A DNA stretch of 64,000 nt from Symploca sp. SIO3C6 (GTDB taxonomy: Bacteria > Cyanobacteriota > Cyanobacteriia > Cyanobacteriales > Coleofasciculaceae). The first letter of the stretch is position 1. The number at the start of each line of letters is the position of its first letter. The notes beneath the pieces were generated by a model, which made no database searches, had not been told where the DNA came from, and saw only the letters and a list, made by a program, of their open reading frames with translations. Below, piece after piece: positions 1-9,747 of the stretch. The stretch lies in NCBI GenBank assembly GCA_010692425.1, contig JAAHHJ010000016.1, positions 153,925 through 217,924 of the forward strand, written 5' to 3'. Position numbers and translations under genes: made by a program.

Positions 1-2331
1 CTCGGCGGCTACAATGTCCAATCCTTAGTTAGTCTGCTTAAATCTGATGATGCTAATTTAGCCTCTACAGCAGCTACAGCCCTAAGCAAGACGCTCTTAG
101 TTTTTGATGCCTTCCATGATGTCCTCGCCTTGGCAGACACTAATTCTTACGCTCAGCAAGTAGTCGAGGCTTGGGCAAATGCCGAATGGTTCATTTCCCG
201 TCCTCAGCTACCAGAAGAATTTAAAGTAACGGTGTTTAAGGTGCCAGGAGAGACTAATACCGATGATTTGTCACCTGCAACCCACGCCACGACTCGCCCA
301 GATATTCCTTTACACGCTTTGGCAATGCTTGAGTCTCGCATGCCTGGGGCATTGGAAACTATTGCTAAATTAAAGGAAAAAGGGTATCCTGTAGCTTATA
401 TTGGGGATGTTGTAGGTACTGGTTCATCCCGCAAATCGGCGATTAATTCTTTGCTCTGGCACATTGGTCACGACATTCCTTTTGTGCCGAATAAGCGAGC
501 AGGAGGATATATTTTGGGAGGTGCGATCGCGCCTATATTCTTTAACACTGCTGAAGACTCTGGGGCTTTGCCCATTGAGTGCGACGTTACCAAGATGGAA
601 ACGGGCATGGTGATTACGGTCTATCCCTACAAAGGAGAAATCACCAACAGTGCTGGGGAAGTCATTTCTAAGTTTACCCTCAAACCAGATACTATTGTTG
701 ACGAAGTCCGTGCTGGTGGACGCATTCCTTTACTAATTGGGCGCTCTCTTACTGATAAAACCCGCGAAGCCTTAGGATTAGAACCGAGTACTGTCTTCAC
801 TCGTCCCCAAATGCTAGATGATACTAGCAAAGGCTTTACTTTAGCTCAGAAAATGGTGGGCAAAGCTTGTTGCTTACCAGGTGTTCGTCCCGGTCAATCC
901 TGTGAAGCAATTATGACGACTGTCGGTTCTCAGGATACTACTGGTCCGATGACAAGGGATGAATTAAAGGAACTAGCTTGTTTAGGCTTCAGTGCTGATT
1001 TGGTAATGCAAAGTTTTTGTCACACTGCTGCTTATCCCAAACCTGTTGATGTCAAAGTTCACCAAGATTTACCTGATTTCTTTGCCTCCCGTGGTGGTGT
1101 TGCCCTACGCCCTGGTGATGGTATTATCCACTCTTGGCTCAACCGGATGCTATTACCGGATACAGTAGGTACTGGCGGTGACTCGCACACCCGTTTTCCC
1201 TTGGGAATTTCCTTCCCTGCGGGTTCTGGGTTAGTAGCCTTTGCCGCCGCCTTGGGGGTGATGCCACTGGATATGCCGGAATCTGTTTTAGTGCGCTTTC
1301 AAGGGGAATTGCAACCAGGGGTAACGCTGCGGGATATTGTTAATGCCATTCCCTATGTAGCAATTCAGAAAGGGTTGCTGACGGTGGAGAAGAAAAATAA
1401 GAAGAATGTCTTCTCCGGCAGGATTATGGAGATTGAGGGTTTGCCAGATTTGAAGGTAGAGCAAGCCTTTGAACTGACTGATGCTACTGCGGAGCGTTCC
1501 TGTGCTGGTTGTACGATTAAGTTGGGTGTGGAGACAATCTCGGAGTATCTACGCTCAAATGTGGCGCTATTGAAGAATATGGTAGCGCGGGGATACCACG
1601 ATGAGCGCACAATTATGCGTCGTGTCGCCAAGATGGAGGAATGGTTGGCAAATCCAGTACTGATGGAGGCTGATGCAGATGCCGAGTATGCCGAAATTAT
1701 TGAAATTGACTTGAATGAAATCACCGAACCAATTGTGGCGGCACCAAATGACCCAGATAATGTCAAGCTATTATCTGAGGTAGCAGGTGACAAGATTGAT
1801 GAGGTGTTTATCGGTTCCTGTATGACCAATATCGGTCACTACCGCGCTGCTGCCAAAGCCCTAGAAGGTGAACCACCTGTAAAAGTGCGCTTATGGATTT
1901 GTCCGCCCACGCGGATGGATGAGAAACAGCTTAAGGAAGAGGGTGTATACGGCACATTCGGTGTGGCTGGCGCGAGAACAGAAATGCCTGGATGTTCCCT
2001 ATGCATGGGTAATCAGGCGCGTGTGGCAGATGAGACCACAGTGTTTTCTACCTCTACCCGCAATTTCAATAATCGCATGGGTAAGGGTGCTCAAGTTTAT
2101 CTCGGTTCGGCGGAATTGGCTGCAGTTTGTGCGCTGTTAGGTCGGATGCCAACTGTTGAAGAATATAAGTCAATTGTCGCAGAAAAGATTAATCCTTTTG
2201 CTGGTGATTTGTATCGCTATTTAAATTTTGATCAAATTGCTGGTTTTGAGGATGAAGGGCGAATAATTCCACTGGAAGAAATGCCTAAGATTGAAGATAT
2301 TTTGGGGATGCCAACGGCGGCTGGTCGTTAG
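1..2331 (+). CDS. acnB: Aconitate hydratase B, 5' end outside window
   Basis: Bifunctional aconitate hydratase 2 / 2-methylisocitrate dehydratase, the [4Fe-4S] enzyme that interconverts citrate and isocitrate in the cytosol. The reading frame is open from base 1 and already encodes AcnB sequence there ([12 protein letters not shown], then LVFDAFHDV), so the gene is cut by the window edge and roughly 776 C-terminal residues are present. The iron-sulfur cysteines are visible in the C-terminal part ([11 protein letters not shown] and [10 protein letters not shown]). The swivel domain precedes the catalytic domains, which is the AcnB and not the AcnA order. It is the usual aconitase of cyanobacteria, supplying isocitrate and hence 2-oxoglutarate for nitrogen assimilation. 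The first in-frame ATG or TTG inside the window is not the true start. A strong palindrome follows the stop codon. Identification is firm. Confidence 0.97.
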   Translation, partial: LGGYNVQSLVSLLKSDDANLASTAATALSKTLLVFDAFHDVLALADTNSYAQQVVEAWANAEWFISRPQLPEEFKVTVFKVPGETNTDDLSPATHATTRPDIPLHALAMLESRMPGALETIAKLKEKGYPVAYIGDVVGTGSSRKSAINSLLWHIGHDIPFVPNKRAGGYILGGAIAPIFFNTAEDSGALPIECDVTKMETGMVITVYPYKGEITNSAGEVISKFTLKPDTIVDEVRAGGRIPLLIGRSLTDKTREALGLEPSTVFTRPQMLDDTSKGFTLAQKMVGKACCLPGVRPGQSCEAIMTTVGSQDTTGPMTRDELKELACLGFSADLVMQSFCHTAAYPKPVDVKVHQDLPDFFASRGGVALRPGDGIIHSWLNRMLLPDTVGTGGDSHTRFPLGISFPAGSGLVAFAAALGVMPLDMPESVLVRFQGELQPGVTLRDIVNAIPYVAIQKGLLTVEKKNKKNVFSGRIMEIEGLPDLKVEQAFELTDATAERSCAGCTIKLGVETISEYLRSNVALLKNMVARGYHDERTIMRRVAKMEEWLANPVLMEADADAEYAEIIEIDLNEITEPIVAAPNDPDNVKLLSEVAGDKIDEVFIGSCMTNIGHYRAAAKALEGEPPVKVRLWICPPTRMDEKQLKEEGVYGTFGVAGARTEMPGCSLCMGNQARVADETTVFSTSTRNFNNRMGKGAQVYLGSAELAAVCALLGRMPTVEEYKSIVAEKINPFAGDLYRYLNFDQIAGFEDEGRIIPLEEMPKIEDILGMPTAAGR

Positions 2332-2373
2332 TAAATTCGTAGATTGACCACAAATTTTAGTTGATGGTTATAT

Positions 2374-2400
2374 AGGGTAGGTAATTACCTACCCTTTCTG
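2374..2400 (+). terminator. Palindromic terminator after acnB
   Basis: A 22-bp perfect palindrome (arms AGGGTAGGTAA and TTACCTACCCT, 2374-2395) lies 43 bases after the acnB stop and is followed by TTCTG. The U-run is short, so efficiency as an intrinsic terminator is uncertain. It separates acnB from ccmP. Confidence 0.6.
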
Positions 2401-2541
2401 TATTAATCTGTATTCAATAGATGAATTGAAACGGAAGCTAAAACAGTTTATTGATTCCATTTCTCCTAAAGCGAAGCGAGTGCGGTAAACTCAGAGGTTG
2501 CATCTTCTTGCCGTTTTACGCCATCTACGGAGATCTAAACC

Positions 2542-3183
2542 TTGGGTACACAACTGCGCAGCTACGTATTTCTAGACAGTTTGCAGCCTCAGCATGCCGC
2601 CTATATTGGAACGGTAGCGCTAGGGTTTTTGCCATTACCGGGTGATGCATCGCTGTGGATTGAAATCTCACCTGGTATTGAAATTAACCGGATTACGGAT
2701 GTTGCCCTGAAATCGGCTGTTGTTCGTCCAGGAGTGCAGTTTGTTGAGAGACTTTACGGTCTTTTGGAGGTTCATTCCAATAAACAGGGCGAAACTAGGG
2801 CTGCTGGTAAGGCAATTTTGGAGGCGCTGGGAGTCAGAGAGCAAGAATGCCTCAAACCGCAAGTTGTCTCTAGCCAGATTATCCGCAATGTGGATGCCTA
2901 CCAAGCACAGCTAATTAATCGTAATCGGCGTGGGCAGATGCTTCTGGCTGGAGAAACCCTTTACGTATTAGAAGTGCAGCCTGCTACCTATGCCGCTTTG
3001 GCTGCTAACGAAGCGGAAAAAGCCGCCTTGATTAATATCCTACAGGTGCAAGCCGTCGGAAGCTTTGGGCGTCTCTATCTCGGTGGAGAAGAAAGAGATA
3101 TTATGGCTGGTTCTAAGGCAGCACTAGCGGCAATTGAAAATGTAACTGGCCGTGAAAATCCTGCTGGCGATCGCCAAGAATAA
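2542..3183 (+). CDS. ccmP: Carboxysome shell protein CcmP (tandem BMC domain)
   Basis: Shell protein of the beta-carboxysome made of two fused bacterial-microcompartment domains. In characterised cyanobacteria it forms a stacked, gated pseudohexamer thought to pass larger metabolites such as RuBP and 3-phosphoglycerate. The 213-residue protein has the same length as known CcmP and shares [13 protein letters not shown] near the N-terminus, [12 protein letters not shown] and the second-domain motif [13 protein letters not shown]. The start is TTG at 2542. It is chosen because the family begins MG-x-x-LRSY and a GGAG lies nine bases upstream at 2529-2532. CcmP is typically a satellite locus away from the main ccmKLMN operon, and no other ccm gene is seen here. 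It may be transcribed alone after acnB. Confidence 0.93.
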   Translation: MGTQLRSYVFLDSLQPQHAAYIGTVALGFLPLPGDASLWIEISPGIEINRITDVALKSAVVRPGVQFVERLYGLLEVHSNKQGETRAAGKAILEALGVREQECLKPQVVSSQIIRNVDAYQAQLINRNRRGQMLLAGETLYVLEVQPATYAALAANEAEKAALINILQVQAVGSFGRLYLGGEERDIMAGSKAALAAIENVTGRENPAGDRQE

Positions 3184-3220
3184 GCTCTCAACATTTAACT
3201 TTAGTATAGATGAGAAGGAT

Positions 3221-3293
3221 AGAGAGATAGGGAGATAGGGAGATGGGGAGATGGGGAGATAGGGAGATGGGGAGATGGGGAGATGGGGGGAGA
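3221..3293. repeat. GGGGAGAT minisatellite
   Basis: About nine degenerate copies of an 8-mer (GGGGAGAT / AGGGAGAT) in tandem between ccmP and the pentapeptide-repeat gene. The same family recurs at 25345-25386, 40973-41006 and 48935-48972, and inside a coding sequence at 12727-12789. Open frames through it are low-complexity and are not called. The rest of the 3184-3573 gap holds only the inverted repeat listed next. Confidence 0.9.
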
Positions 3294-3395
3294 ATTTTGA
3301 TGAACTATTAGTCCTGAAGCCATATGTCTGGACTTTTCTAGAAGTGAGTTTTCCTCAAACAGTCGAAAGTGTAATAGACATCTGCTGAACAAGAA

Positions 3396-3425
3396 TGTAG
3401 AGACGTGATATATCTTGTCTCTACA
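3396..3425. repeat. Interspersed inverted repeat (TGTAGAGAC type)
   Basis: Perfect 9-bp arms TGTAGAGAC (3396-3404) and GTCTCTACA (3417-3425) around a 12-base spacer. This resembles the small palindromic intergenic repeats common in cyanobacterial genomes. It is located 149 bases before the pentapeptide-repeat gene. No protein is evident. Confidence 0.6.
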
Positions 3426-3573
3426 AGGGTTGGCGGATAAGGGATATTTAATTTCTGGAGATGTCTAATTTAGATGCACAACAGCTTAAATAATTTTAAG
3501 GACATTTTTAGGCAGTGTCCGTTTTAATTCATTGCTTAGCAATCTGTTTGCAGTACCCTTTGGAGATTTTCTG

Positions 3574-4335
3574 ATGTCAAATGTAGAGCATCTGGCGTTA
3601 CTAAACCAAGCTCCACTCAGGTGGGTTGAGTGGAGAGCCAAAAATTTACACATAGAACCCGATTTGAGCGCCGCTAACCTCGTAGAGGCCAACCTCCAAG
3701 GGATTAACTTCCAGCAAACTAACCTTAAAGGCGCTAATTTGAGTTACGCTAATCTAAGCTATGCTAATCTTCAAAAAGCTGAACTAGTAAATTCTCAACT
3801 GAGTGAAGCTAATCTAACAGAGGCTAACCTGTGTGAGGCTAACCTGATTGGGTCTAGCTTGAGAGGGGCTAATTTCCGTGGAGCTAACCTAATTGCTACT
3901 AATTTAATCGGGACAGATCTTAGCAAGTCTGACCTGATAGGTGCTAATTTGGGTGAGGCTAAATTGAGAAGGACTAAACTCTGCCAAGCTGAATTAATTG
4001 CCGTTAATTTGATTGGTGCTGATCTGAGTCATGCTAACCTTTACGAAGCTGAATTAATTGGGGCTTACCTTTACAGAATTAATTTCCACCAAGCCAATTT
4101 AAGTGAAGCTCACCTTAGTAGAGCTTATTTGTTGAGTGCTGACCTTAGTGAAGCTGATTTGAGAAGGGCTGATTTGAGATGGGCTGATTTGAGATGGGCT
4201 AACCTCACTCAGGCTAACCTCACTCAGGCTAACCTCCGGGGAGCTAACTTCAAAAATGCTAACCTTAGCGGCGCTAACCTCACTCAAGCTAACCTCTGGG
4301 GAGCTATTATGCCTGATGGTAGCGTCTATAGTTGA
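3574..4335 (+). CDS. Pentapeptide-repeat protein
   Basis: A protein of 253 residues that, after about 35 residues, is almost entirely A(N/D)LXX pentapeptides (more than 40 copies), predicted to fold as a right-handed quadrilateral beta-helix. Such proteins are very frequent in cyanobacteria. The role of most is unknown; some family members mimic DNA or act as scaffolds. The start ATG at 3574 is preferred over the in-frame TTG at 3532 because a GGAG lies about ten bases before it and the MSNVEHL start is a natural N-terminus. There is no signal peptide or membrane segment, so it is probably cytosolic. The repeat array is perfect to the last codons. No operon partner is evident; the next gene is on the other strand. 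Confidence 0.88.
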   Translation: MSNVEHLALLNQAPLRWVEWRAKNLHIEPDLSAANLVEANLQGINFQQTNLKGANLSYANLSYANLQKAELVNSQLSEANLTEANLCEANLIGSSLRGANFRGANLIATNLIGTDLSKSDLIGANLGEAKLRRTKLCQAELIAVNLIGADLSHANLYEAELIGAYLYRINFHQANLSEAHLSRAYLLSADLSEADLRRADLRWADLRWANLTQANLTQANLRGANFKNANLSGANLTQANLWGAIMPDGSVYS

Positions 4336-4472
4336 TTGTTCATGGTTGATTGCTCATTGTTCATTGTAATCCTGAGATGTTTATCTATTAACACTTAACA
4401 CTTACAAAACTTGAGGTAGGAGTTTTCCAACTTCTATAAGCCATCAAGCATGAACTATGAACCATGAACACG
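4336..4472. repeat. Short GTTCATG-type repeats between convergent genes
   Basis: Runs of degenerate GTTCATG / GATTGCTCATTG units (4336-4365) face inverted units (ATGAACTATGAACCATGAAC, 4450-4469), so the gap between two convergent genes can fold back. The same unit reappears at 7308-7320 and 35923-36015. Confidence 0.55.
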
Positions 4473-4474
4473 AC

Positions 4475-5002
4475 TCAAGCACCAAACCAAATTAAACCAC
4501 CCACTGTCAAAGCAAGGGCAATTAAACTTAACCAGATAAATTGATTATCTTTGGTATTGATTAGATTAGGATCGATTAGTTCTGGTTCTGGCGTTGGGCG
4601 TGAAGTACTCTTAGTGCTGGTAAAATTGCCACTACCGCGAATATTTTTGGGTTCAGTGTCTGTAATTTTCCCTAAGTCGGGAATTTTGATCATCCATTCT
4701 GCTGGTCTTGTCAGCTGAGGTGCTTGTAGAATGTAGAGTAGGCGTTTACCTTGTTTGCGGGTATCAAAATCGGGATGTTTACTCAATTGCTCACAAAGAG
4801 TGACTGCTTCCGTTTTTTGCCCAGCAGCCTCATAAGCTGTCACTAGCCAAATTTGTGCCTCTCCTCCAATGGGGGAGTTTCGGTTGATCATAGCAATTGC
4901 TGCTAGTAGGCGCTGTATGGCAACTCGGTACTCACCTCGCTCAAATGCTGCTCTTCCTGCTTGGTACTCTATCGCGAATTTTTCTTTGTTTTCTGAACTC
5001 AC
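4475..5002 (-). CDS. TPR-like protein with C-terminal membrane anchor
   Basis: A 175-residue protein. The first 100 residues look like a tetratricopeptide pair (AGRAAFERGEYRVAIQRLLAA, then AQIWLVTAYEAAGQKTEAV). A Ser/Thr/Pro-rich linker follows (about 115-150). The protein ends in one hydrophobic helix (FIWLSLIALALTVGGLIWFG) with the C-terminus at the membrane, so it is a tail-anchored protein with its TPR in the cytosol. Similar short TPR plus tail proteins are conserved in cyanobacteria without assigned function. It starts 36 bases after the stop of the upstream minus-strand gene at 5039-5566, so the two are probably co-transcribed. The function is not recognised. Confidence 0.75.
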   Translation of the reverse strand: MSSENKEKFAIEYQAGRAAFERGEYRVAIQRLLAAIAMINRNSPIGGEAQIWLVTAYEAAGQKTEAVTLCEQLSKHPDFDTRKQGKRLLYILQAPQLTRPAEWMIKIPDLGKITDTEPKNIRGSGNFTSTKSTSRPTPEPELIDPNLINTKDNQFIWLSLIALALTVGGLIWFGA

Positions 5003-5038
5003 GTTCCGACTGGGATGGTAGATTCGGCAATTAAAATG

Positions 5039-5566
5039 CTACTCTGACTTCTGCCATTTCTCCAAAATTGCAATTCCCAAGTTAAAGTAGGACTGCTCAA
5101 AGAACTCTTTGATCATTGTTTGCCAACCTGCTTGCAGAGCACTTAAGAACTTTTCTCTTTGATTGGGAACAATGGCAGCTGTGACAAAAGCCTGTTGTTC
5201 TTCCTCGGTGGCGGTAGGTTGATTTTGTGCCAATTGCTTCAGTAGTAATTGAATTGCTGCTGCCGCCTCAGCAAGAGTTTGTTCTTGCCAGCATCGCGCC
5301 GATTGGAGTTCCTCTAATAACAGCTGGCTCAAAGTCTGACGATTAGTAATTTCTAGACTCTCAGCTAAGAACTCACTACCTTCAGGAGAGTCTAAACTTG
5401 AATCTGAGTACCCTGGCAAAATCTCTAATTGACCAGAATCCAAAGCTAGAGAGTCACAATCTCTTTCCAATTCGACTAGTGAGTGATTTTCCCGACTATC
5501 TGACAATAGGTGCATTTCAAAGTTGCTTTGAAAAGTTTGATCGCTATACTTAACATGTTTAATCAT
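5039..5566 (-). CDS. Conserved hypothetical protein, helical C-terminal module
   Basis: An acidic N-terminal half (about residues 10-75, rich in Ser, Asp, Glu and probably disordered) is followed by an all-helical half. It ends in FLSALQAGWQTMIKEFFEQ and YFNLGIAILEKWQ. That closing pattern (a helix containing AL-x-AGW, then a YxNxGIAI-x-E-x-W helix) resembles the ends of several unassigned cyanobacterial proteins. I do not know its function. The ATG at 5566 is preferred to the TTG at 5581 because GAGGGG sits just upstream of the ATG. It probably forms an operon with the TPR/tail-anchor gene downstream. Confidence 0.7.
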   Translation of the reverse strand: MIKHVKYSDQTFQSNFEMHLLSDSRENHSLVELERDCDSLALDSGQLEILPGYSDSSLDSPEGSEFLAESLEITNRQTLSQLLLEELQSARCWQEQTLAEAAAAIQLLLKQLAQNQPTATEEEQQAFVTAAIVPNQREKFLSALQAGWQTMIKEFFEQSYFNLGIAILEKWQKSE

Positions 5567-6014
5567 GGTATCGCCCCTCAAGACTTAAATCACAAATTTC
5601 AACAACACTAGTAAAGGGCTGTTTTTCGCAAATCCCATCTGCGAATTTGGTTTGATAGGGAAATTTTACTAACAAGCTTGATAGCTCCGGCTTTTAGATA
5701 TTATTCAACATTACCAGTGATAATGCTGTTGCTATAGCCAGGGAGTATTGCTCCATCTCTATACTCATCTTTAACCAGGCTATTTCTATATTTTTAGAGA
5801 AAATAAATACCTCCAGCATTAATAACTAATAACAATTCAGTAATTTTTTGATACAAATATATCCTCCCGAATTTGCCTTCCCATCCATGAAAGTATCAAA
5901 CTTAGGGAGAAGTGGTGTGAGGGGTGCTACATACTATGCATGACTATCTAGAAAATTTGATTGTCAAAGCAAACGTGCAAATATATATCTGTGTTGCACT
6001 TTAAGTTTAAACGC
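5567..6014. other. Gene-poor gap between the 5039-5566 gene and ureB
   Basis: About 450 AT-rich bases. A short inverted repeat TTCGCA...TGCGAA spans 5625-5645. It should hold the promoter of the minus-strand gene ending at 5039. No convincing coding sequence, RNA gene or mobile element is seen. This is where ureC would be expected if the urease operon were intact. Confidence 0.5.
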
Positions 6015-6323
6015 TCAATCTAACGAACCCTTAATTCTGCTATTGAAACCGTAAACCTGACGACTACCTGCAAAGGGCACTAAGGTCACTTCCTTGACAT
6101 CACCTGGTTCAAAGCGAATTGCTGTACCAGCTGGAATATCTAAGCGCATACCTTTGGTTTGCTCCCTCTCAAAATTTAGCGCTTCATTAACTTCATAGAA
6201 GTGAAAGTGAGAGCCAACTTGAATGGGGCGATCACCAGTGTTAGCCACTGATAATCTTAAGGTTCTTCTACCAGCATTGAGTTCAATTTCCTCAGCTTGT
6301 ACGATTATCTCCCCTGGGATCAT
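6015..6323 (-). CDS. ureB: Urease subunit beta
   Basis: Small structural subunit of the nickel urease, which hydrolyses urea to ammonia and CO2 in the cytosol. The 102-residue protein has the normal length and the family motifs [29 protein letters not shown] and a C-terminal VYGFN. Start ATG at 6323. It lies on the same strand as ureD and ureA but is separated from ureA by about 640 bases carrying a small gene on the other strand, so it probably has its own promoter. No ureC (alpha subunit) follows; it must be elsewhere in the genome. Confidence 0.96.
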   Translation of the reverse strand: MIPGEIIVQAEEIELNAGRRTLRLSVANTGDRPIQVGSHFHFYEVNEALNFEREQTKGMRLDIPAGTAIRFEPGDVKEVTLVPFAGSRQVYGFNSRIKGSLD

Positions 6324-6484
6324 CTTAAATTATTTTCTTAGGTTTGTTTTTTATTTCTAGTTTATTTTGCAACAATTGCTGAATTCGTTTTATTTACATA
6401 AATTCACATAATCTTTAAAGTTTCGGTTCTGGTTTTCCGCTGCTTTCGCGAATAACTTAATGACATTTGAGCAACTATTTTTCC

Positions 6485-6748
6485 ATGAGTGCCAGAAAAA
6501 TACTCAAGCATTTAACGGCAATTAGAGAAGTTAGTAGAAGAGATTCAGACAGATCTCATGTTGCTATCCAGAAACAAATCGATAATATTAATGAAATTCT
6601 GGTACAAGATCTTCACCTGTTGCAAGAATGTCTGAAAACTCTTGAGAGCCTCCAAGCTCAAAAAGCCGAAACAAAAGTATGGAGTAATCAAATTAATTAT
6701 CCTATCAAGAAACTACGTTGTATCATATATGGACACGATGGAGAGTAA
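6485..6748 (+). CDS. Small hypothetical protein, helical
   Basis: A frame of about 87 residues from ATG 6485 (an in-frame TTG at 6467 would add six). The predicted product is mostly charged amphipathic helix (IQKQIDNINEILVQDLHLLQ, then LKTLESLQAQ) and could be a coiled coil. It lies on the opposite strand in the ureA-ureB gap. There is no recognisable family and no strong ribosome-binding site. The codon pattern is plausible, but it could be a chance frame. Confidence 0.4.
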   Translation: MSARKILKHLTAIREVSRRDSDRSHVAIQKQIDNINEILVQDLHLLQECLKTLESLQAQKAETKVWSNQINYPIKKLRCIIYGHDGE

Positions 6749-6959
6749 TAGTTAACACTGAACAGTTATCAAATACCTACGGTGGCAGGATTTTCATCCT
6801 CAGCAAGAGCAAGATTCTGCCTGGAGGGAAAACTAACAGGAGTTATAGGAATTATCAGAATAAAAACCCTTTTGTTCCTGATTGTGAACTTCTGTAATGG
6901 GGTCATTAACTCCTAAACTCCTTCTTCAATACACACTATATATTTAGTACTAATCAATG

Positions 6960-7262
6960 TTAGCGAATCGGGTCATGAACCGTGACCAACTTAGTACCAT
7001 CGGGAAATGTGGCTTCTACCTGTACTTCACTGACCATTTCTGGTATGCCTTCCATGACATCATCTCGCTTCAGTAAGGTTGTTCCGTAACTCATTAAATC
7101 CGCCACGGTTTGCCCCTCTCTTGCTCCTTCTAAAATGGCGGCAGAGATGTAGGCAACTGTTTCTGGATAGTTTAGTTTTAAACCTCTTTTCTTTCGTCGT
7201 TCTGCTAACAGAGCCGCTGTGAAAATTAGCAGTTTATCTTTTTCCTGGGGCGATAGTTGCAT
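6960..7262 (-). CDS. ureA: Urease subunit gamma
   Basis: The 100-residue smallest subunit of urease. It begins [14 protein letters not shown] and contains [26 protein letters not shown] and the C-terminal VTVHDPIR, all typical of UreA at standard length. It assembles with UreB and UreC into the (alpha-beta-gamma)3 enzyme. It lies 138 bases downstream of ureD on the same strand, consistent with a ureD-ureA transcript. The gap to ureB is unusually long. Confidence 0.97.
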   Translation of the reverse strand: MQLSPQEKDKLLIFTAALLAERRKKRGLKLNYPETVAYISAAILEGAREGQTVADLMSYGTTLLKRDDVMEGIPEMVSEVQVEATFPDGTKLVTVHDPIR

Positions 7263-7400
7263 CTGATTCTATATAGTAGTTATTTGTATTGAGTTTTGTG
7301 CCTGTTTCATGGTTCATGATCAGCGCTGCGCTCATACTGCACCAACATGGTTAATCCCTTGGGTTATCTTCAACAAATATGATATCGTTAACTGATAATG

Positions 7401-8252
7401 CTATAGTTGCCATATTCTTGGCTTATTTGGGGGATGCCCATAAAAGCGTAGGCGCAGCAGTTGCCAAACTTGAGTAAACCAGTTTCTTACCTCAGCTGTG
7501 GAAGTACCGCGATAGCGGCACAATAATCCCGATAGTAGTTGAGTGACGCCAACCTCTCCAATTCCTTCCTTAGTTTTCCACAACTCTCTGGCTTGCTCAA
7601 CTATCTCTGGTGAGACTTGTTGCCCTAGCCAAGCAAGAGTTCCCACTATTGGTTTTCCCGCTAAGCCATGGGGAGAGCTAAAAACTTCCTCCCCAGCTGG
7701 TAGCCACTGCCTGTCAATCCATAAGGGTTTTCCCTGCTGCCAGACTTCGGTATAGGATCGCCACTGACCTTGTAAGAACTTTTCTCCCCTGGCAGAACGA
7801 CCAAAGCGTGTAATTTCCCAGCCTAACCAACTAGCTCCTGGTGCTAATTCTACTCGCAAGTCTTGTCGGTAAACAGCGCCGTTAAATATTATCGCTTCTT
7901 GGGGGAACCATTCCAAATAAGCGCCAGTATCTATTTGTATCTGGATGGTTTGTTTGGCTTCAAGTCCATTACTGCGGTAAATCTTGGCAGCGGCAGCAGT
8001 GGTAATTAGAGCTTGAGCATTCGGTTGGAGATGGATGCATGAGGAGAGAATATCGCCTCCTACCATGCCCCCTGCTGTGTGTAAAATTACGCTATGGCAA
8101 ACTGCTGGGTCTTCCGGATAAAATGGTCGCTGCACCTTCAAAGGCGATCGCATTTTGTTATGAATTAGCTTAGTTTTGCCGTCGCCGTGGGCGTAGATTA
8201 ACTCTAAACTGCCGTGCCATGGTACTGGAGTTAGTTGTGGTTGTGTTTGCAT
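7401..8252 (-). CDS. ureD: Urease accessory protein UreD
   Basis: Chaperone that binds apo-urease and, with UreF and UreG, mediates nickel insertion and lysine carbamylation. The 283 residues carry the UreD motifs CHSVILHTAGGMVGGD, LITTAAAAKIYRS, YLEWFPQEAIIF and FGRSARGE. Start ATG at 8252. It is first in the ureD-ureA-(gap)-ureB series. Nitrogen control (NtcA) of urease genes is known in cyanobacteria, but I did not identify an NtcA box with confidence upstream. Confidence 0.95.
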   Translation of the reverse strand: MQTQPQLTPVPWHGSLELIYAHGDGKTKLIHNKMRSPLKVQRPFYPEDPAVCHSVILHTAGGMVGGDILSSCIHLQPNAQALITTAAAAKIYRSNGLEAKQTIQIQIDTGAYLEWFPQEAIIFNGAVYRQDLRVELAPGASWLGWEITRFGRSARGEKFLQGQWRSYTEVWQQGKPLWIDRQWLPAGEEVFSSPHGLAGKPIVGTLAWLGQQVSPEIVEQARELWKTKEGIGEVGVTQLLSGLLCRYRGTSTAEVRNWFTQVWQLLRLRFYGHPPNKPRIWQL

Positions 8253-8490
8253 ATTTAGTTGACACTTCCCCTTTTAGAAACATCCCTAGGGTTAAAGAGG
8301 GGGGTTCAATCGCGCCGTGTAGAAGTAGAATCTGATTGAGTAGCTTAATAGCTTGGAGTGCAACTTGTTGTCAATTGATGAGAAATCTTAATTTTTTTTA
8401 AAAAAGTAAAATTTCTGATCTTTAAGTCGCAATCACCAGTAAGAATACTGCTTATCCCATCTCTTCCAACAGCCGCGACAATATAATATA

Positions 8491-9600
8491 ATGACTCACT
8501 CATCGGCAACCAGCGACGTGCATGAGACCAAATCAGCAGTAACTAAAGTTCAGTCTTCTGAAGTTTCGGTTTCTACCTCTCAACCTGACAATCCTTCGCT
8601 GTTTGCATCTACCTCCCCGTCATCAAAATCTAACTTTGCCTCTCTGGCTGCTCTTTGGGCGCGGAAATATTATCTTGCCGTTACCACTAAGGATGAGGAG
8701 TCAGAACTTAATAATACTGATAAGTTCAAAGACGTTTCTTCTCCAGCCAATCGCAAGCTAACTGCTGAGAAGCTAATGTACAATCTCAATTTAGCCAGTG
8801 CTCAAGCTTGGTCCCTGACAGAAAAGTTGCTCTCGAAAGATATTCAACGCCACGGAATTAACCTAGACTTGATCCATCCCTTGGAGATTGCTGCAGATAC
8901 TCGTTATCTATTTCAAACAGTATTAGATGCCTATGCACGGCAAGAAACTCCGCAACGTCTATCAGTGATTGTGGGGAAAGACTTTGGTCGAGTACGACAG
9001 AAATACACTAGCATTGACCGACGTGCCATTGGCTTCGTCAGCATGCAGTTTCACTATACTGGTCAGAAGTTACTGGAGTGGCTCTTACCAAGGGAACAGT
9101 TACTGTGGACATCTTACTTGAAGGTAATGGATGACCATATGTACATGCCACTACAGGCTGCCTATGAAGCAGCAGGCAACCATTCCTATAATTCACCAGC
9201 TTTAATTGCTGTTCGCCAGCTTTTACCACTTAGCAGCCAGATTGCTTACTCGGTTTGCAAGCAAGTGCGTCAATCATTCCCTAATTATAGAACCTACAGC
9301 GGTCCTCTTAGTGAACTTAAAGTTAGAACTTCCAGTATCCGGGATGTGGAAATGTTTCAGGTTTACCTGTGTTTGTGCGTTTTGGATCAAGAAATATCTT
9401 CAGTGCAGCGAGAATTATTTCCTCTGTGCGTGTTGTTATATCCCCGCTTACAAGTGAGCTGGAGATTAGTGCAAGAAATGCTTAGAGTCATGGGTTGGGA
9501 AATGCACCAGTGCCTACTTCCCGAAAATATGGCAACTTTTTTACCTTATTTGCGAACCTTGACTGAGATGTTTTCTTTTGAGGTGTTTCAAAAAGATTAA
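8491..9600 (+). CDS. Conserved hypothetical protein (369 aa)
   Basis: The N-terminal 55 residues are Ser/Thr-rich and likely disordered. From about residue 57 the protein is helical (LAALWARKYYLAVTT, then AEKLMYNLNLASAQAWSLTEKLL). A conserved-looking block follows around residues 155-185 (GKDFGRVRQKYTSIDRRAIG), with a hydrophobic cysteine-rich C-terminal region (VYLCLCVLD). There are no clear enzymatic motifs, no signal peptide and no unmistakable membrane span. I do not recognise the family. It is divergent from ureD with a 238-base shared upstream region. Normal codon use and full length suggest a real gene. Confidence 0.72.
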   Translation: MTHSSATSDVHETKSAVTKVQSSEVSVSTSQPDNPSLFASTSPSSKSNFASLAALWARKYYLAVTTKDEESELNNTDKFKDVSSPANRKLTAEKLMYNLNLASAQAWSLTEKLLSKDIQRHGINLDLIHPLEIAADTRYLFQTVLDAYARQETPQRLSVIVGKDFGRVRQKYTSIDRRAIGFVSMQFHYTGQKLLEWLLPREQLLWTSYLKVMDDHMYMPLQAAYEAAGNHSYNSPALIAVRQLLPLSSQIAYSVCKQVRQSFPNYRTYSGPLSELKVRTSSIRDVEMFQVYLCLCVLDQEISSVQRELFPLCVLLYPRLQVSWRLVQEMLRVMGWEMHQCLLPENMATFLPYLRTLTEMFSFEVFQKD

Positions 9601-9747
9601 GCAATAATGGTGATGAATAAGTGGAGTTTTATTTACAAAGGATTCCGGTAGTTGTGTTCGAGGATAGGTAAAATCAAAGCTCAATGCTCAATAAATATTT
9701 TTATTTTATTTCATGCTTGATAAGTGTTTAAAAACGCACCGGACAAA

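Noticed and set aside
1365..1829. Long minus-strand open frame inside acnB
   Set aside because: It lies wholly within the conserved acnB coding frame and has no recognisable product; a shadow frame.
3201..3392. Minus-strand frame with repeating SPHLPISP residues
   Set aside because: It is produced by translating the GGGGAGAT minisatellite.
7574..7582. Isolated DnaA-type box TTTTCCACA
   Set aside because: A single copy inside ureD with no neighbours. Another single copy at about 58595 lies inside the STAND-WD40 gene.
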